Positions 32,396-42,144 of a DNA stretch of 45,146 bases are shown piece after piece. The DNA is taken from contig WFXD01000103.1 of NCBI GenBank assembly GCA_015490795.1, positions 1-45,146 of the forward strand. The letters run 5' to 3'. A program made the translations under genes and the position numbers. Source of the DNA: Gammaproteobacteria bacterium (GTDB taxonomy: Bacteria > Pseudomonadota > Gammaproteobacteria > Chromatiales > Chromatiaceae). Below the pieces are notes generated by a model. The model saw only the letters and a program-made list of their open reading frames with translations. It was not told the DNA's origin and searched no databases. Each line of letters begins with the position of its first letter. The stretch's first letter is position 1.

Positions 32396-33054
32396 TGGAA
32401 CCAGCCGACATCAGCGCCCTGTGGGTCACCTTGCGGCTGGCACTCATCACCACCATCATCCTGCTGCTATTGGGCACACCGCTGGCCTGGTGGCTGTCAC
32501 AAACCCGGTCACGCCTTAAAACGGTAGTAGAGACCGTGGTGGCCCTGCCTTTGGTATTGCCCCCCACGGTGTTGGGTTTTTATCTGCTGATTGCACTGGC
32601 ACCGGGCGGCATCATCGGTGGCATGACCACGCATGGGCTGGCCTTCAGCTTTACCGGACTGGTGATCGGGTCAGCACTCTACTCACTGCCCTTTGTGGTG
32701 CAGCCGCTGCAGAACGCTTTCCGCAGCATCAACCCGTTGAACCTGGAGGCGGCCAGCACTCTGCGGGCATCGCCACTGGATCGCTTTCTCACCATTGTCC
32801 TGCCCCTCTCCCGCCCCGGCTTTATCACGGCGGCCACCCTGGGGTTTGCCCACACGGTGGGGGAGTTCGGCGTCGTGCTTATGATTGGCGGCAATATCCC
32901 CGGCGAGACCCAGGTGCTCTCCATCGCCATCTATGATCATGTCGAGGCACTGGAGTATGCCCAGGCACACTGGCTCTCTGGTGGCCTGCTGCTCTTCTCG
33001 TTCATTATCCTATTCCTGGTCTATCGCCAGAACAGCCGCTGGCCTCACACATGA
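32395..33054 (+). CDS. modB: Molybdate ABC transporter permease
   Basis: 219 residues from the ATG at 32395 overlapping the modA stop; a TTG lies just before it. Five to six membrane segments. LEAASTLRASPLDRFLTIVL is the EAA coupling loop that contacts ModC, and HTVGEFGVVLMIGGNIPGET is a strong ModB signature. Overlaps modC by four bases (ATGA). Confidence 0.95.
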   Translation: MEPADISALWVTLRLALITTIILLLLGTPLAWWLSQTRSRLKTVVETVVALPLVLPPTVLGFYLLIALAPGGIIGGMTTHGLAFSFTGLVIGSALYSLPFVVQPLQNAFRSINPLNLEAASTLRASPLDRFLTIVLPLSRPGFITAATLGFAHTVGEFGVVLMIGGNIPGETQVLSIAIYDHVEALEYAQAHWLSGGLLLFSFIILFLVYRQNSRWPHT

Positions 33055-34127
33055 GCGGCATTGAGTTCAGTTTTGAGCTGAAGCAGAATGGCTTTCAGTT
33101 GAATGCCGGGGCGACGCTGCCCGGCATGGGGGTTACCGCACTGTTTGGTGCATCAGGCTCTGGCAAGACCAGCCTGCTGCGCTGCATTGCCGGGCTGGAA
33201 CAGGCTGGCAAAGGGCACCTGACGGTCAACGGCGAATGCTGGCAGGATAGCGCCAAAGGGCTGTTTATCCCACCCCACCAGCGTGCCTTGGGGTATGTCT
33301 TTCAAGAGGCAGCGCTATTCCCCCATCTGCGGGTCAAGGCCAATCTGGAGTATGGCTGGCGGCGCACCCCCCGCACAGAACGCAAGGGCAATCTGAACCA
33401 CATCTGCGACATTCTCGGTATTGGCAAGCTGCTGCAACGCTATCCACATCAACTCTCCGGGGGGGAGCGGCAGCGCATTGCGCTGGGACGAGCACTGCTC
33501 AATAGCCCCCGGTTGCTGCTGATGGATGAGCCCATGGCGGCGCTGGATCGGCCACGCAAGGCAGAGATCATGCCCTATCTGGAGCGGCTGCATGCCGAAG
33601 CTGATATCCCGATACTCTATGTGACACACGATCTGGAGGAGCTGGCTCGTATCGCAGACCAGCTGGCGCTGGTCGAGAGGGGGCGCATCCTGAAACAGGG
33701 GCCGCTGGCCGAGATGTTTGCCGACATCGACCTGCCGATCGCCAGGGATGAAAATGCCGGTGCTATCATCAAAACCCGGATCACCCGGCATGATGATGAG
33801 TACCACCTGACTCACCTCCAGTTTTGTGGTGGGGAGATTCTGGTCAGCCGCATTGAACGCGCCACAGGCGAGCTACTGAATATCCGTATCCACGCCCGTG
33901 ATGTCAGCCTCGCTTTGCAGCCACCAGGCGAGAGCAGCATTCTCAATGTGGTTCAGGCGGTAGTCACAGAGATACTGGATCAGGGCGCGGGACGCATCAT
34001 GGTGCGTCTGGATGCCGGAGGCACGCCACTATTGGCGCGGATCACCCATAAATCCCAATCCCGGCTGGGGCTGGAGGCAGGTACAGCACTCTATGCCCAG
34101 ATTAAAAGCGTGGCTGTGAGTATCTAG
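33051..34127 (+). CDS. modC: Molybdate ABC transporter ATP-binding protein
   Basis: 358 residues. Walker A FGASGSGKTSLLR, signature LSGGERQRIALGRALL, Walker B LLLMDEPMAALD and a His switch in YVTHDLEEL. The C-terminal ~80 residues are a TOBE/Mop-like oxyanion-sensing domain ending LYAQIKSVAVSI, the expected end for ModC. The TAG stop is formed by the TA of the CTAG target and the first G of MITE A copy 2, so the insertion left the protein intact. No molybdenum-cofactor or molybdoenzyme gene is in the window. Confidence 0.95.
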   Translation: MSGIEFSFELKQNGFQLNAGATLPGMGVTALFGASGSGKTSLLRCIAGLEQAGKGHLTVNGECWQDSAKGLFIPPHQRALGYVFQEAALFPHLRVKANLEYGWRRTPRTERKGNLNHICDILGIGKLLQRYPHQLSGGERQRIALGRALLNSPRLLLMDEPMAALDRPRKAEIMPYLERLHAEADIPILYVTHDLEELARIADQLALVERGRILKQGPLAEMFADIDLPIARDENAGAIIKTRITRHDDEYHLTHLQFCGGEILVSRIERATGELLNIRIHARDVSLALQPPGESSILNVVQAVVTEILDQGAGRIMVRLDAGGTPLLARITHKSQSRLGLEAGTALYAQIKSVAVSI

Positions 34128-34239
34128 GAGCCTGTCCGAGAATAGGTAAATATGCAATTTGTCAATAATTAACTCCTTACGAATCAATGAGTTAGAAATT
34201 GCATTTCGTAAAAAGCCGAGTTCTCGGACAGCCTCCTAG
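34124..34239. mobile_element. MITE family A, copy 2, inserted in the modC stop codon
   Basis: The core 34127-34236 lies between C-TA (34124-34126) and TA-G (34237-34239). It differs from copy 1 at one base in 116. Terminal repeats GGAGCCTGTCCGAGAA pair with one mismatch. The left TA plus the first G form the TAG stop of modC. The right CTAG touches the end of an IS630 transposase relic. It may also act as a hairpin terminator for modABC (inference). Confidence 0.88.
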
Positions 34240-34257
34240 TGTACTGTCCTAAATATA

Positions 34258-34377
34258 TTACACATTTTGAAGTATGACCTTAGCCCGTCCAATTTATTCA
34301 AGTATCTGATCAACGCGTTTAGTCCAGACAAATGGCTCTGGATCTTTATTATGTTGATCAATAACGAGATTGTGCAT
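34258..34377 (-). pseudogene. Relic of IS630-family transposase, C-terminal fragment
   Basis: On the minus strand the frame from 34377 reads a fragment containing IDQHNKDPEPFVWTKRVDQI, then LE, an in-frame TAA (34301-34303 region), IGRAKVILQNV and a second stop (34258-34260). The PFVWT block followed by IL and a GRAK helix is the classic carboxy end of IS630/Tc1-mariner DDE transposases. Nothing upstream of the fragment is kept: a stop codon precedes the Met. TGTACTGTCCTAAATA at 34240-34255 may be what is left of the element's terminal repeat, directly beside CTAG. It lies in the region upstream of aat. Confidence 0.8.
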
Positions 34378-34410
34378 AATTTATGAATTTTCCGGGCCAG
34401 AGCAACCAAT

Positions 34411-35130
34411 ATGCTACATCTACTTGACCCAGGCAATCCTGATGCCCCCTTTCCCAATGTGGCTCTGGCTGAAAAAGAGCCAAATGGCCTGCTGGCATTG
34501 GGAGGCGACCTCTCACCAGAAAGGCTCACCAACGCCTATCGGCACGGTGTTTTTCCCTGGTATAGCGATGGGCAGCCTATTCTGTGGTGGTCACCAGACC
34601 CGCGCACTGTGCTCTTTCCAGCGCAACTGAAAATCTCTCGCAGCCTGCAAAAAAACCTGCGGAACAAGCCCTTTACCGTCTCTTTTGACCGCCATTTTGA
34701 GCATGTCCTGCAATACTGTGCCAGCCCAAGGGATACTGCTGAGGGCACCTGGATTACAACCGAGATGGAGGCTGCCTATATTCAACTGCACAGGGCACAG
34801 ATCGCACATTCGGTTGAGGTCTGGCATCAAGATACCCTGGTGGGTGGCCTCTATGGGGTTGCCATTGGGCAGGTTTTTTTTGGCGAATCCATGTTCAGCC
34901 GGATGAGTGATGCATCCAAGGTTGGCCTTGTCCACCTTGTATCCCATCTGATGCGCTGGGGCTACCAGCTCATCGACTGTCAGGTATATTCCCGCCACCT
35001 CTCCAGTCTGGGCGCACAGGAGATAAAGCGCCAGCAATTTATTCACTATTTAAAACAGTGGTGCAGCCAGCCTGGCCGGGATGGGTCATGGCTAACGACT
35101 CCAGAGCCACCGCTCCACACCATAAAATGA
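34411..35130 (+). CDS. aat: Leucyl/phenylalanyl-tRNA--protein transferase
   Basis: 239 residues. Adds Leu or Phe to N-terminal Lys/Arg of proteins to make N-degrons recognised by Clp[57 protein letters not shown] and [18 protein letters not shown] are family blocks. It overlaps bpt by four bases (ATGA). Its function connects directly with clpS and clpA encoded downstream. The upstream region has been rebuilt by MITE A and the transposase relic, and I cannot place its promoter. Confidence 0.96.
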   Translation: MLHLLDPGNPDAPFPNVALAEKEPNGLLALGGDLSPERLTNAYRHGVFPWYSDGQPILWWSPDPRTVLFPAQLKISRSLQKNLRNKPFTVSFDRHFEHVLQYCASPRDTAEGTWITTEMEAAYIQLHRAQIAHSVEVWHQDTLVGGLYGVAIGQVFFGESMFSRMSDASKVGLVHLVSHLMRWGYQLIDCQVYSRHLSSLGAQEIKRQQFIHYLKQWCSQPGRDGSWLTTPEPPLHTIK

Positions 35131-35858
35131 GAGCATCACTGAATCTCTACCGCAGCCAGGAGGATGAGTGCGCCTACCTGCCTGAAAGGCAATCAACCAC
35201 ACTTTTTGTTGACCCTGCCGCTGCCCTGGATACACACATCTACGGTGAGCTGTTAGCGCAGGGGTTCAGGCGTAGCGGAGACCATGTATACAGACCTTAC
35301 TGCGGCTCATGCCAGGCCTGCACTCCCCTTCGTCTCCCTGTTGCCCGTTTTAAACCCAACAGGAATCAACGAAGAGTATGGGCAAAGAGTGTAGAAAAGC
35401 TGCTCATCCAGACCAAACCCGCACTATTCCAAAATGAGCACTTTGAGCTTTATTGCCGTTATATTCAATCAAGGCATCCTGATGGGGAGATGGCCAATCC
35501 ATCCCCTGACCGTTTTCTCGGTTTCCTCACCAGCAGTTGGTGCCAAACCCGATTTTTTGAACTACAGGTTGCACAAAAACTCACTGCCATTGCGGTTACT
35601 GACCTGCTGCCAAATGGACTCTCTGCCGTTTATACCTTCTTTGATCCTGAGCTATCACATCTCAGCCCAGGTGTGCTGGCACTGCTCTGGCAGATTCAAG
35701 AGGCCCAGAGACGGGGATTACCCTGGCTCTATTTGGGGTATTGGGTGCCTGGCTGTAGAAAAATGAGTTACAAATCAAACTACCGCCCCCTGCAGATATG
35801 GAGAGAGGGGCAGTGGCAGGCGTTTGATCAAAATGAAGAGATTTTACCGTCGGGGTAG
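35127..35858 (+). CDS. bpt: Aspartate/glutamate leucyltransferase (arginyltransferase family)
   Basis: 243 residues from the ATG at 35127 overlapping the aat stop; an ORF extension upstream to 35058 lies within aat. Bacterial Bpt adds Leu to N-terminal Asp or Glu. [18 protein letters not shown] gives the N-terminal Cys block, [20 protein letters not shown] the CxxCxxC-like motif, and [20 protein letters not shown] the late motif. With aat it extends the N-end rule in this organism. Confidence 0.93.
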   Translation: MRASLNLYRSQEDECAYLPERQSTTLFVDPAAALDTHIYGELLAQGFRRSGDHVYRPYCGSCQACTPLRLPVARFKPNRNQRRVWAKSVEKLLIQTKPALFQNEHFELYCRYIQSRHPDGEMANPSPDRFLGFLTSSWCQTRFFELQVAQKLTAIAVTDLLPNGLSAVYTFFDPELSHLSPGVLALLWQIQEAQRRGLPWLYLGYWVPGCRKMSYKSNYRPLQIWREGQWQAFDQNEEILPSG

Positions 35859-35924
35859 GTTTGTTAGTACATCGTTGTGCTATACTCCCGCCCCAATTCA
35901 GCATCTAAGGTAACGAGAAACCGA

Positions 35925-36143
35925 ATGGCAAAAGAAGATTTTATTGAGATGGAGGGGACAGTGACTGAAACCCTTCCCAACACAATGTTCCGGGTAGAGT
36001 TGGAGAACGGGCATGTTGTGACCGCCCATATTTCAGGCAAGATGCGCAAACACTATATCCGCATCCTTACAGGCGACAAGGTTACTGTTCAACTGACCCC
36101 GTATGACCTCAGCAAAGGCCGCATCACCTACCGCGCCCGTTAG
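35925..36143 (+). CDS. infA: Translation initiation factor IF-1
   Basis: 72 residues from the ATG at 35925 ([15 protein letters not shown]). A single S1/OB-fold domain with [30 protein letters not shown] and a [12 protein letters not shown] end, near identical to the usual family sequence. It helps the initiator tRNA find the P site. It follows bpt by 66 bases and converges with clpA. The ribosome binding site, TAACGAG, is modest. Confidence 0.97.
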   Translation: MAKEDFIEMEGTVTETLPNTMFRVELENGHVVTAHISGKMRKHYIRILTGDKVTVQLTPYDLSKGRITYRAR

Positions 36144-36178
36144 CCAGAAGAGTCAAAAGGCCTTCATTATCTTCCACG

Positions 36179-38437
36179 CTAGTGGGCAACGGCGCGCTCC
36201 TCAAGATCAAATACCAGTTCACCATCAGAGACGCTGATCCGAACACGACCACCACCTGACAGGTCGCCAAACAGCAGCTTTTCAGCCAGCGGTTTTTTGA
36301 TCTTCTCTCGAATCACCCTGTCCATAGGCCGCGCGCCCATCTTGGGATCGTAGCCATGCTTGGCCAGCCAGCCGCGCGCATCCGGATCAATAATCAGTGA
36401 CACCTTCTGCTCCTGAAGTTGCCCCTCCAATTCAAACAGAAACTTATCCACGACACTGCCAAGCACTTCAGCCGACAGCGGTTTAAACTGGATTGTGGCA
36501 TCCAGGCGGTTACGAAACTCAGGGGAAAAGATCTTCTTGATCGCCTCCATGCCATCACTGGTATGATCCTGATTGGTAAACCCGATTGAAGCCCGGCTCA
36601 TATCGGCAGCACCTGCATTTGTGGTCATGACAACCACCACATTTCGAAAATCTGCCTTGCGCCCATTGTTATCCGTCAATGATCCTCTGTCCATCACCTG
36701 TAGCAGCAGGTTGAATATATCAGGGTGCGCCTTTTCAATCTCATCCAGCAACAGCACGGCATGCGGATGCTTGTTGATCTCTTCGGTCAGCAGCCCGCCC
36801 TGGTCAAACCCCACATATCCGGGCGGCGCCCCAATGAGACGGGAGACCGTATGCCGCTCCATATACTCTGACATATCAAAGCGGATCAGCTTCATGCCCA
36901 TGATGCGCGCCAGCTGCTGGGTAACCTCCGTCTTGCCGACACCCGTCGGGCCGGCAAACAGAAACGAACCCACCGGACGCTGATCTGCCCCCAGGCCAGA
37001 GCGGTTCATACGAATAGCCGATGTCAGGGTATCAATCGCCTCATCCTGCCCAAAAACCACCATCTGTAGATTCCTGGCCAGATTCTTTAGCACCTCTTTA
37101 TCAGAGACCGATACCGTTTTGGCCGGTATCTGCGCCATCTTTGAGACAATATGCTCGATATCGAGCACGCTGATGCTTTTCTTACGCTTCGCAACAGGCT
37201 GTAGTTGCACACTGGCACCCGCCTCATCAATCACATCAATGGCCTTGTCCGGCAGATGCCTGTCGTTGATATAACGCGCCGAGAGTTCCGACGCAGTTCT
37301 TAGCGCCTTTAAAGAGAACCGCACGCTATGGTGCTCTTCAAAACGGGATTTGAGCCCTTTCAGGATCTCAAAGGTCTCATCCACCGATGGCTCTGCAATA
37401 TCAATCTTCTGAAAACGCCGCGTCAGCGCGTGGTCTTTCTCAAAGATGGTTCGAAACTCCTGGTAAGTTGTCGAGCCAATACAGCGTAGCTCGCCAGAGG
37501 CCAGCATCGGCTTAAGCAGGTTCGAAGCATCCATGACGCCACCTGAAGCAGCACCTGCCCCAATGATGGTGTGAATCTCATCTATGAACAGAACCGCTTC
37601 CGGTTTTTCGCGCAGCTCAGCCAGAACCGCTTTCAGCCGCTTCTCAAAATCACCACGATATTTCGTGCCTGCAACCAACCCGCCCAGATCCAGGGAGTAG
37701 ATAATGCACTTCTCAAGAACCTCAGGGATATCACCCTCCACAATCTTCTTGGCAAGCCCCTCTGCAATTGCCGTTTTGCCCACGCCGGCCTCGCCCACCA
37801 GCAGAGGGTTGTTTTTGCGCCGGCGGCAGAGGATTTGTGCAGTACGCTCCAGCTCCCCTTTACGACCAATCAGCGGATCAATCCTGCCCTGCCTTGCCAT
37901 CTCATTGAGGTCAGTGGCATAGCACTCCAGGGGGCTTTTCTTCGTCGCACCACCTGCATCTTCGACATTTGTGGCCGCATCTTCATCTGCATCAGAGTCG
38001 CCATGCACCTTGGAGATACCATGTGAGATATAATTTACGACATCCAGACGGTTAACATCGTGCTGCTCCAGAAAAAAGACGGCCTGCGACTCCTGCTCAT
38101 TGAATATGGATACAATGACATTCGCAGCAGTCACCTCCTTGTTACCCGATGACTGCACATGAAATACAGCACGCTGCAAGACGCGCTGAAAGCCCAGAGT
38201 AGGCTGTGTTTCACGATGATCTGATTCAGGAAGGATGGGCGTTGTCTGTCGAACAAAGGCATCAACCTCCATTCGAAGCTGTTCTGTGTCTGCTCCGCAG
38301 GCCTGGAGAACCTTAGTGGCCAGCGGATTATCCAGCAGCGCGAGCAGCAGGTGCTCAACGGTCATAAATTCATAGCGCCTCTCATTAGCCTGTTGAAAGG
38401 ACTGATTGAGCGTAAATTCAAGTTCTTTACTCAGCAT
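36179..38437 (-). CDS. clpA: ATP-dependent Clp protease ATP-binding subunit ClpA
   Basis: 752 residues. A Clp N-domain (about 1-145, contacts ClpS) and two AAA+ modules: D1 with GEAGVGKTAIAEG and VLFIDEIHTIIGAG, D2 with GPTGVGKTEVTQQ and VLLLDEIEKAHPD. The unfoldase delivers substrates to ClpP, which is not encoded here. It lies 82 bases downstream of clpS on the same strand, the standard clpS-clpA operon. The TAG stop also lies in a CTAG. Confidence 0.97.
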   Translation of the reverse strand: MLSKELEFTLNQSFQQANERRYEFMTVEHLLLALLDNPLATKVLQACGADTEQLRMEVDAFVRQTTPILPESDHRETQPTLGFQRVLQRAVFHVQSSGNKEVTAANVIVSIFNEQESQAVFFLEQHDVNRLDVVNYISHGISKVHGDSDADEDAATNVEDAGGATKKSPLECYATDLNEMARQGRIDPLIGRKGELERTAQILCRRRKNNPLLVGEAGVGKTAIAEGLAKKIVEGDIPEVLEKCIIYSLDLGGLVAGTKYRGDFEKRLKAVLAELREKPEAVLFIDEIHTIIGAGAASGGVMDASNLLKPMLASGELRCIGSTTYQEFRTIFEKDHALTRRFQKIDIAEPSVDETFEILKGLKSRFEEHHSVRFSLKALRTASELSARYINDRHLPDKAIDVIDEAGASVQLQPVAKRKKSISVLDIEHIVSKMAQIPAKTVSVSDKEVLKNLARNLQMVVFGQDEAIDTLTSAIRMNRSGLGADQRPVGSFLFAGPTGVGKTEVTQQLARIMGMKLIRFDMSEYMERHTVSRLIGAPPGYVGFDQGGLLTEEINKHPHAVLLLDEIEKAHPDIFNLLLQVMDRGSLTDNNGRKADFRNVVVVMTTNAGAADMSRASIGFTNQDHTSDGMEAIKKIFSPEFRNRLDATIQFKPLSAEVLGSVVDKFLFELEGQLQEQKVSLIIDPDARGWLAKHGYDPKMGARPMDRVIREKIKKPLAEKLLFGDLSGGGRVRISVSDGELVFDLEERAVAH

Positions 38438-38519
38438 TATCGCCTACCTTCGACTGCATCCAGCCGTACAAATCTATGGCTAAACCATATGATCCAGTAC
38501 CGATATAGACCCGCTATAT

Positions 38520-38840
38520 TCAGTTTTTCTCCATTGTGCAGAGCAATGGATGCTGGTTCTTTCTGGAATGCTCATTCACCTGAGCCACCTTGGTCTCTGC
38601 AATATCACGGGTAAACAGGCCACAAACCCCCACACCTTTCGTGTGTACATGCAACATAACCTGCGTCGCCCTCTCCCGATCAAGCTGAAAAAATGACTCC
38701 AACACCTGAATCACAAAATCCATCGGCGTATAGTCGTCATTTAACAGCATCACCTTATACATTGGAGGCCGTTTTAGCTTCGGCCTCCCCCCTTGCACCG
38801 CCAGATCACCATCCGCACTGTGTTTGTCTTGCTCTGTCAT
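38520..38840 (-). CDS. clpS: ClpA adaptor protein ClpS
   Basis: 106 residues from the ATG at 38840 ([11 protein letters not shown]); an upstream in-frame ATG at 38906 is unlikely. [20 protein letters not shown] holds the N-degron-binding DDYTPM motif and the conserved core helix. [20 protein letters not shown] completes the pocket. It brings N-end-rule substrates, including those made by Aat and Bpt, to ClpAP. Confidence 0.96.
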   Translation of the reverse strand: MTEQDKHSADGDLAVQGGRPKLKRPPMYKVMLLNDDYTPMDFVIQVLESFFQLDRERATQVMLHVHTKGVGVCGLFTRDIAETKVAQVNEHSRKNQHPLLCTMEKN

Positions 38841-38920
38841 AATGTATGTATCGACCTGTATTACCAGTAATTTTAGCTGAAATCTGAGCCGTTTGTAGCA
38901 ACCCACTACTCATAGAAGGG

Positions 38921-38926
38921 ATTATA
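38921..38926 (-). promoter_or_regulatory. Possible -10 box of clpS
   Basis: On the minus strand this reads TATAAT. It would start transcription near 38914 and leave a leader of about 75 nt before the clpS ATG. No good -35 hexamer lies 16-18 bases upstream, so it is a weak call. Confidence 0.3.
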
Positions 38927-39032
38927 CTCGCTCTGCGACCTGTCCTCACATTACACTACAAGATGGGCATTCACCGATACATATCAAGGTATTACGGTAC
39001 ATCTCCACACGTTTAATTTCATGCCAAAGTAA

Positions 39033-39060
39033 TTGACCAATTGTCAGGGATGGCTATACT
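39033..39060 (+). promoter_or_regulatory. Sigma-70-type promoter of cspD
   Basis: TTGACC (39033-39038), a 16-base spacer and TATACT (39055-39060). Transcription should begin near 39067. An imperfect inverted repeat TGACCAATTGTCA overlaps the -35 box and could be an operator. The promoter serves a leader of about 140 nt. Confidence 0.65.
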
Positions 39061-39066
39061 TTCAAC

Positions 39067-39210
39067 AGCAGTGCTTTTTGCAACCCCGCCCCACTACCCA
39101 GGAGGAGTGGGCGCGCAGATGAGCCTGCTGTTGGAAACACCAACCAATATACACATATAAAGGCAAGCCAAGATTGCCTTGAGCAAAGGAAGTCAGGAGG
39201 AGTACCTGCT
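39067..39210 (+). promoter_or_regulatory. Long structured 5' leader of cspD
   Basis: The leader holds a CCCACT/AGTGGG stem (about 39090-39112) with AGGAGG in its loop, a 13-codon ORF (39119-39160) and a perfect 7-bp hairpin AAGGCAA/TTGCCTT (39160-39180). The real Shine-Dalgarno AGGAGGAG (39195-39202) lies 8 bases before the ATG. The 10-mer CAGGAGGAGT occurs twice, at 39099-39108 and 39194-39203. Long structured leaders are typical of csp mRNAs, but a temperature-sensing role here is inference. Confidence 0.5.
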
Positions 39211-39423
39211 ATGTCGTCAACAGGTGTAGTCAAATGGTTTAACAATGCAAAAGGATACGGGTTTGTTACCCCCGACCAGGGTGAAAATGACGTTTTTGTA
39301 CATTTTTCATCCATTACCATGGAAGGATACAAGACCCTGAAAGAGGGTCAAAAAGTCCAATTTGAAATAACAGAGGGCCCAAAAGGCCTGCACGCATCAG
39401 ATATCAAAGCAGTAGGAGAGTAG
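39211..39423 (+). CDS. cspD: Cold-shock domain protein, CspD type
   Basis: 70 residues, a single cold-shock OB fold. [15 protein letters not shown] carries RNP1 and [10 protein letters not shown] carries RNP2. [20 protein letters not shown] is closer to CspD than to CspA. Divergent position beside clpS-clpA matches enterobacterial cspD. It binds single-stranded nucleic acids; E. coli CspD is made in stationary phase and inhibits replication. The start is set by a strong AGGAGGAG at ideal spacing. Confidence 0.92.
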   Translation: MSSTGVVKWFNNAKGYGFVTPDQGENDVFVHFSSITMEGYKTLKEGQKVQFEITEGPKGLHASDIKAVGE

Positions 39424-40860
<1,437 letters not shown>

Positions 40861-40861
<1 letters not shown>

Positions 40862-41502
40862 TGAAAACCGATCAAGACCAAATCATTGCCCTTGCCGGCA
40901 TATTTCAAGCAGCCTGCCTGACGGATCAGGTTGCCCACAATGGCGTAGCGGATGCATCGGCCATGAACGCCAGCATCTACAGCCTCTTCCAGATTGATGC
41001 TGAATCCGCCAGCGCCGTCTATGGTGGGACAGAAAACATCCGAACTGGATTGCAAAAGCTGGGGCAGGAGATGGAATCCATCAACCTGCAGAGCGCAGAG
41101 ATTACACGCTATGTACTGGCACTCATGCTCCTGGAGCAAAAGCTGCGCAAAAATCCCGCCATGCTAAAGCAGATTGGTGACGCCATAAGCCTTGCCACAG
41201 AAAGACTGGACCATTTTTCCATGCTGCACAGCAATATTATTGCGCTATTGGCCGATGTCTACACATCGACCATCAGCACGCTACAGCCTCGCATTATGGT
41301 CAATGGTGAACCGGCACACCTGCAAAACACCGACAATGCCAACAAAATCCGCGCCCTGCTGTTGGCCGGGGTCCGCTCGGCCATGCTATGGCGGCAGTGC
41401 GGTGGCTCACGAATAAAACTGCTGGTCAGCCGCCGTAAAACAATCAACCAGGCTAAACAGTTACTAAAAACCATGTCACATAGGGAGCAAAATGCACAAT
41501 GA
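40861..41502 (+). CDS. hflD: HflD-like lysogenization regulator
   Basis: 213 residues. Helical, membrane-associated protein directly after mnmA, the conserved position. QIIALAGIFQAACLTDQVA, IYSLFQIDAESASAVYGG, ITRYVLALMLLEQKL and LLAGVRSAMLWRQCGGSR match the family. In E. coli HflD modulates the phage lambda CII protein; the host role is unclear. purB, often next, is absent here and is replaced by a small helical protein gene overlapping by four bases. Confidence 0.93.
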
Positions 41503-41948
41503 ACCGACCCACCACGCTTATCGCTATCTGCCTGACACTACCACTCCTCACCTGTAATGTTGCAGCTGCACCTGTTGCCCAAACACAAGCGCCACAGGAG
41601 ACAACCCCATCAACGCAAGAGATGGTCAAGCAGGCCAAAGAGCTGGGCAGCGCCGCATGGGAAAAAACCAGACAACATACCGCGCAAGTGGGCAGCACTA
41701 TCCAGAAAAGGTCAAAAGAGTATTATAAGGCAGCAAAAGAGAGCGCCTCGGAAGCAGCAGAAGCTGTAGCAGAAAAATCAAAATCATACTATAAAACAGC
41801 TAAAGAGAAGTCAGAGGAGTATCTGGAAAAAGCCTCTGAAACGGCTGCCGATCTTACTGAGGCAGCAAAAGAGAGCGCAGGCGAATATTACGAATCTGGC
41901 AAGGAGATACTTCAACCAACCGGGGATAGAGCCAACAACACCATTTAA
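41499..41948 (+). CDS. Exported Ala/Glu/Lys-rich helical repeat protein
   Basis: 149 residues. A signal peptide ends near VAAAP (about residue 24). The remainder is amphipathic helix with irregular repeats sharing KSxxYYKxAKExS (about 70-135), reminiscent of LEA or apolipoprotein-like stress proteins. No domain is recognised. ATGA overlap with hflD implies translational coupling. The TAA stop is formed by the TA of a MITE target and the first base of the family C element. Confidence 0.75.
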   Translation: MNRPTTLIAICLTLPLLTCNVAAAPVAQTQAPQETTPSTQEMVKQAKELGSAAWEKTRQHTAQVGSTIQKRSKEYYKAAKESASEAAEAVAEKSKSYYKTAKEKSEEYLEKASETAADLTEAAKESAGEYYESGKEILQPTGDRANNTI

Positions 41949-42109
41949 GAGCCTGCCGGGTTTAGGTGGATTGTAGCGAGGGAGCGGGAGAGTGAGCGCA
42001 AATATTCCCGGTTTTGAGGCGCATAGTGGGTCTGCGCAACGAAAAACCGGGGATATTTGAGCCGCTCTCCCGCTTCCACAGCCAGTTCATCCTAAACCCG
42101 ACAGGCTCC
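41948..42109. mobile_element. MITE family C, copy 2, at a stop codon
   Basis: The 162-bp length is the same as copy 1. It begins AGAGCCTGCCGGGTTTAGG, so the first base is A where copy 1 has G, and it ends with the paired GACAGGCTCC. The 18-bp terminal arms have one mismatch. The right flank reads AG where TAG is expected. Several differences from copy 1 are compensatory across the palindrome. The element starts inside the stop codon of the preceding gene. Confidence 0.85.
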
Positions 42110-42144
42110 AGTCCAACATCTCTGTTTGAACCAAGGAGTAGATT

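Noticed and set aside
34236-34532. Minus-strand ORF of 98 codons before aat
   Set aside because: It runs antisense to the aat N-terminus and out of frame with the transposase relic.
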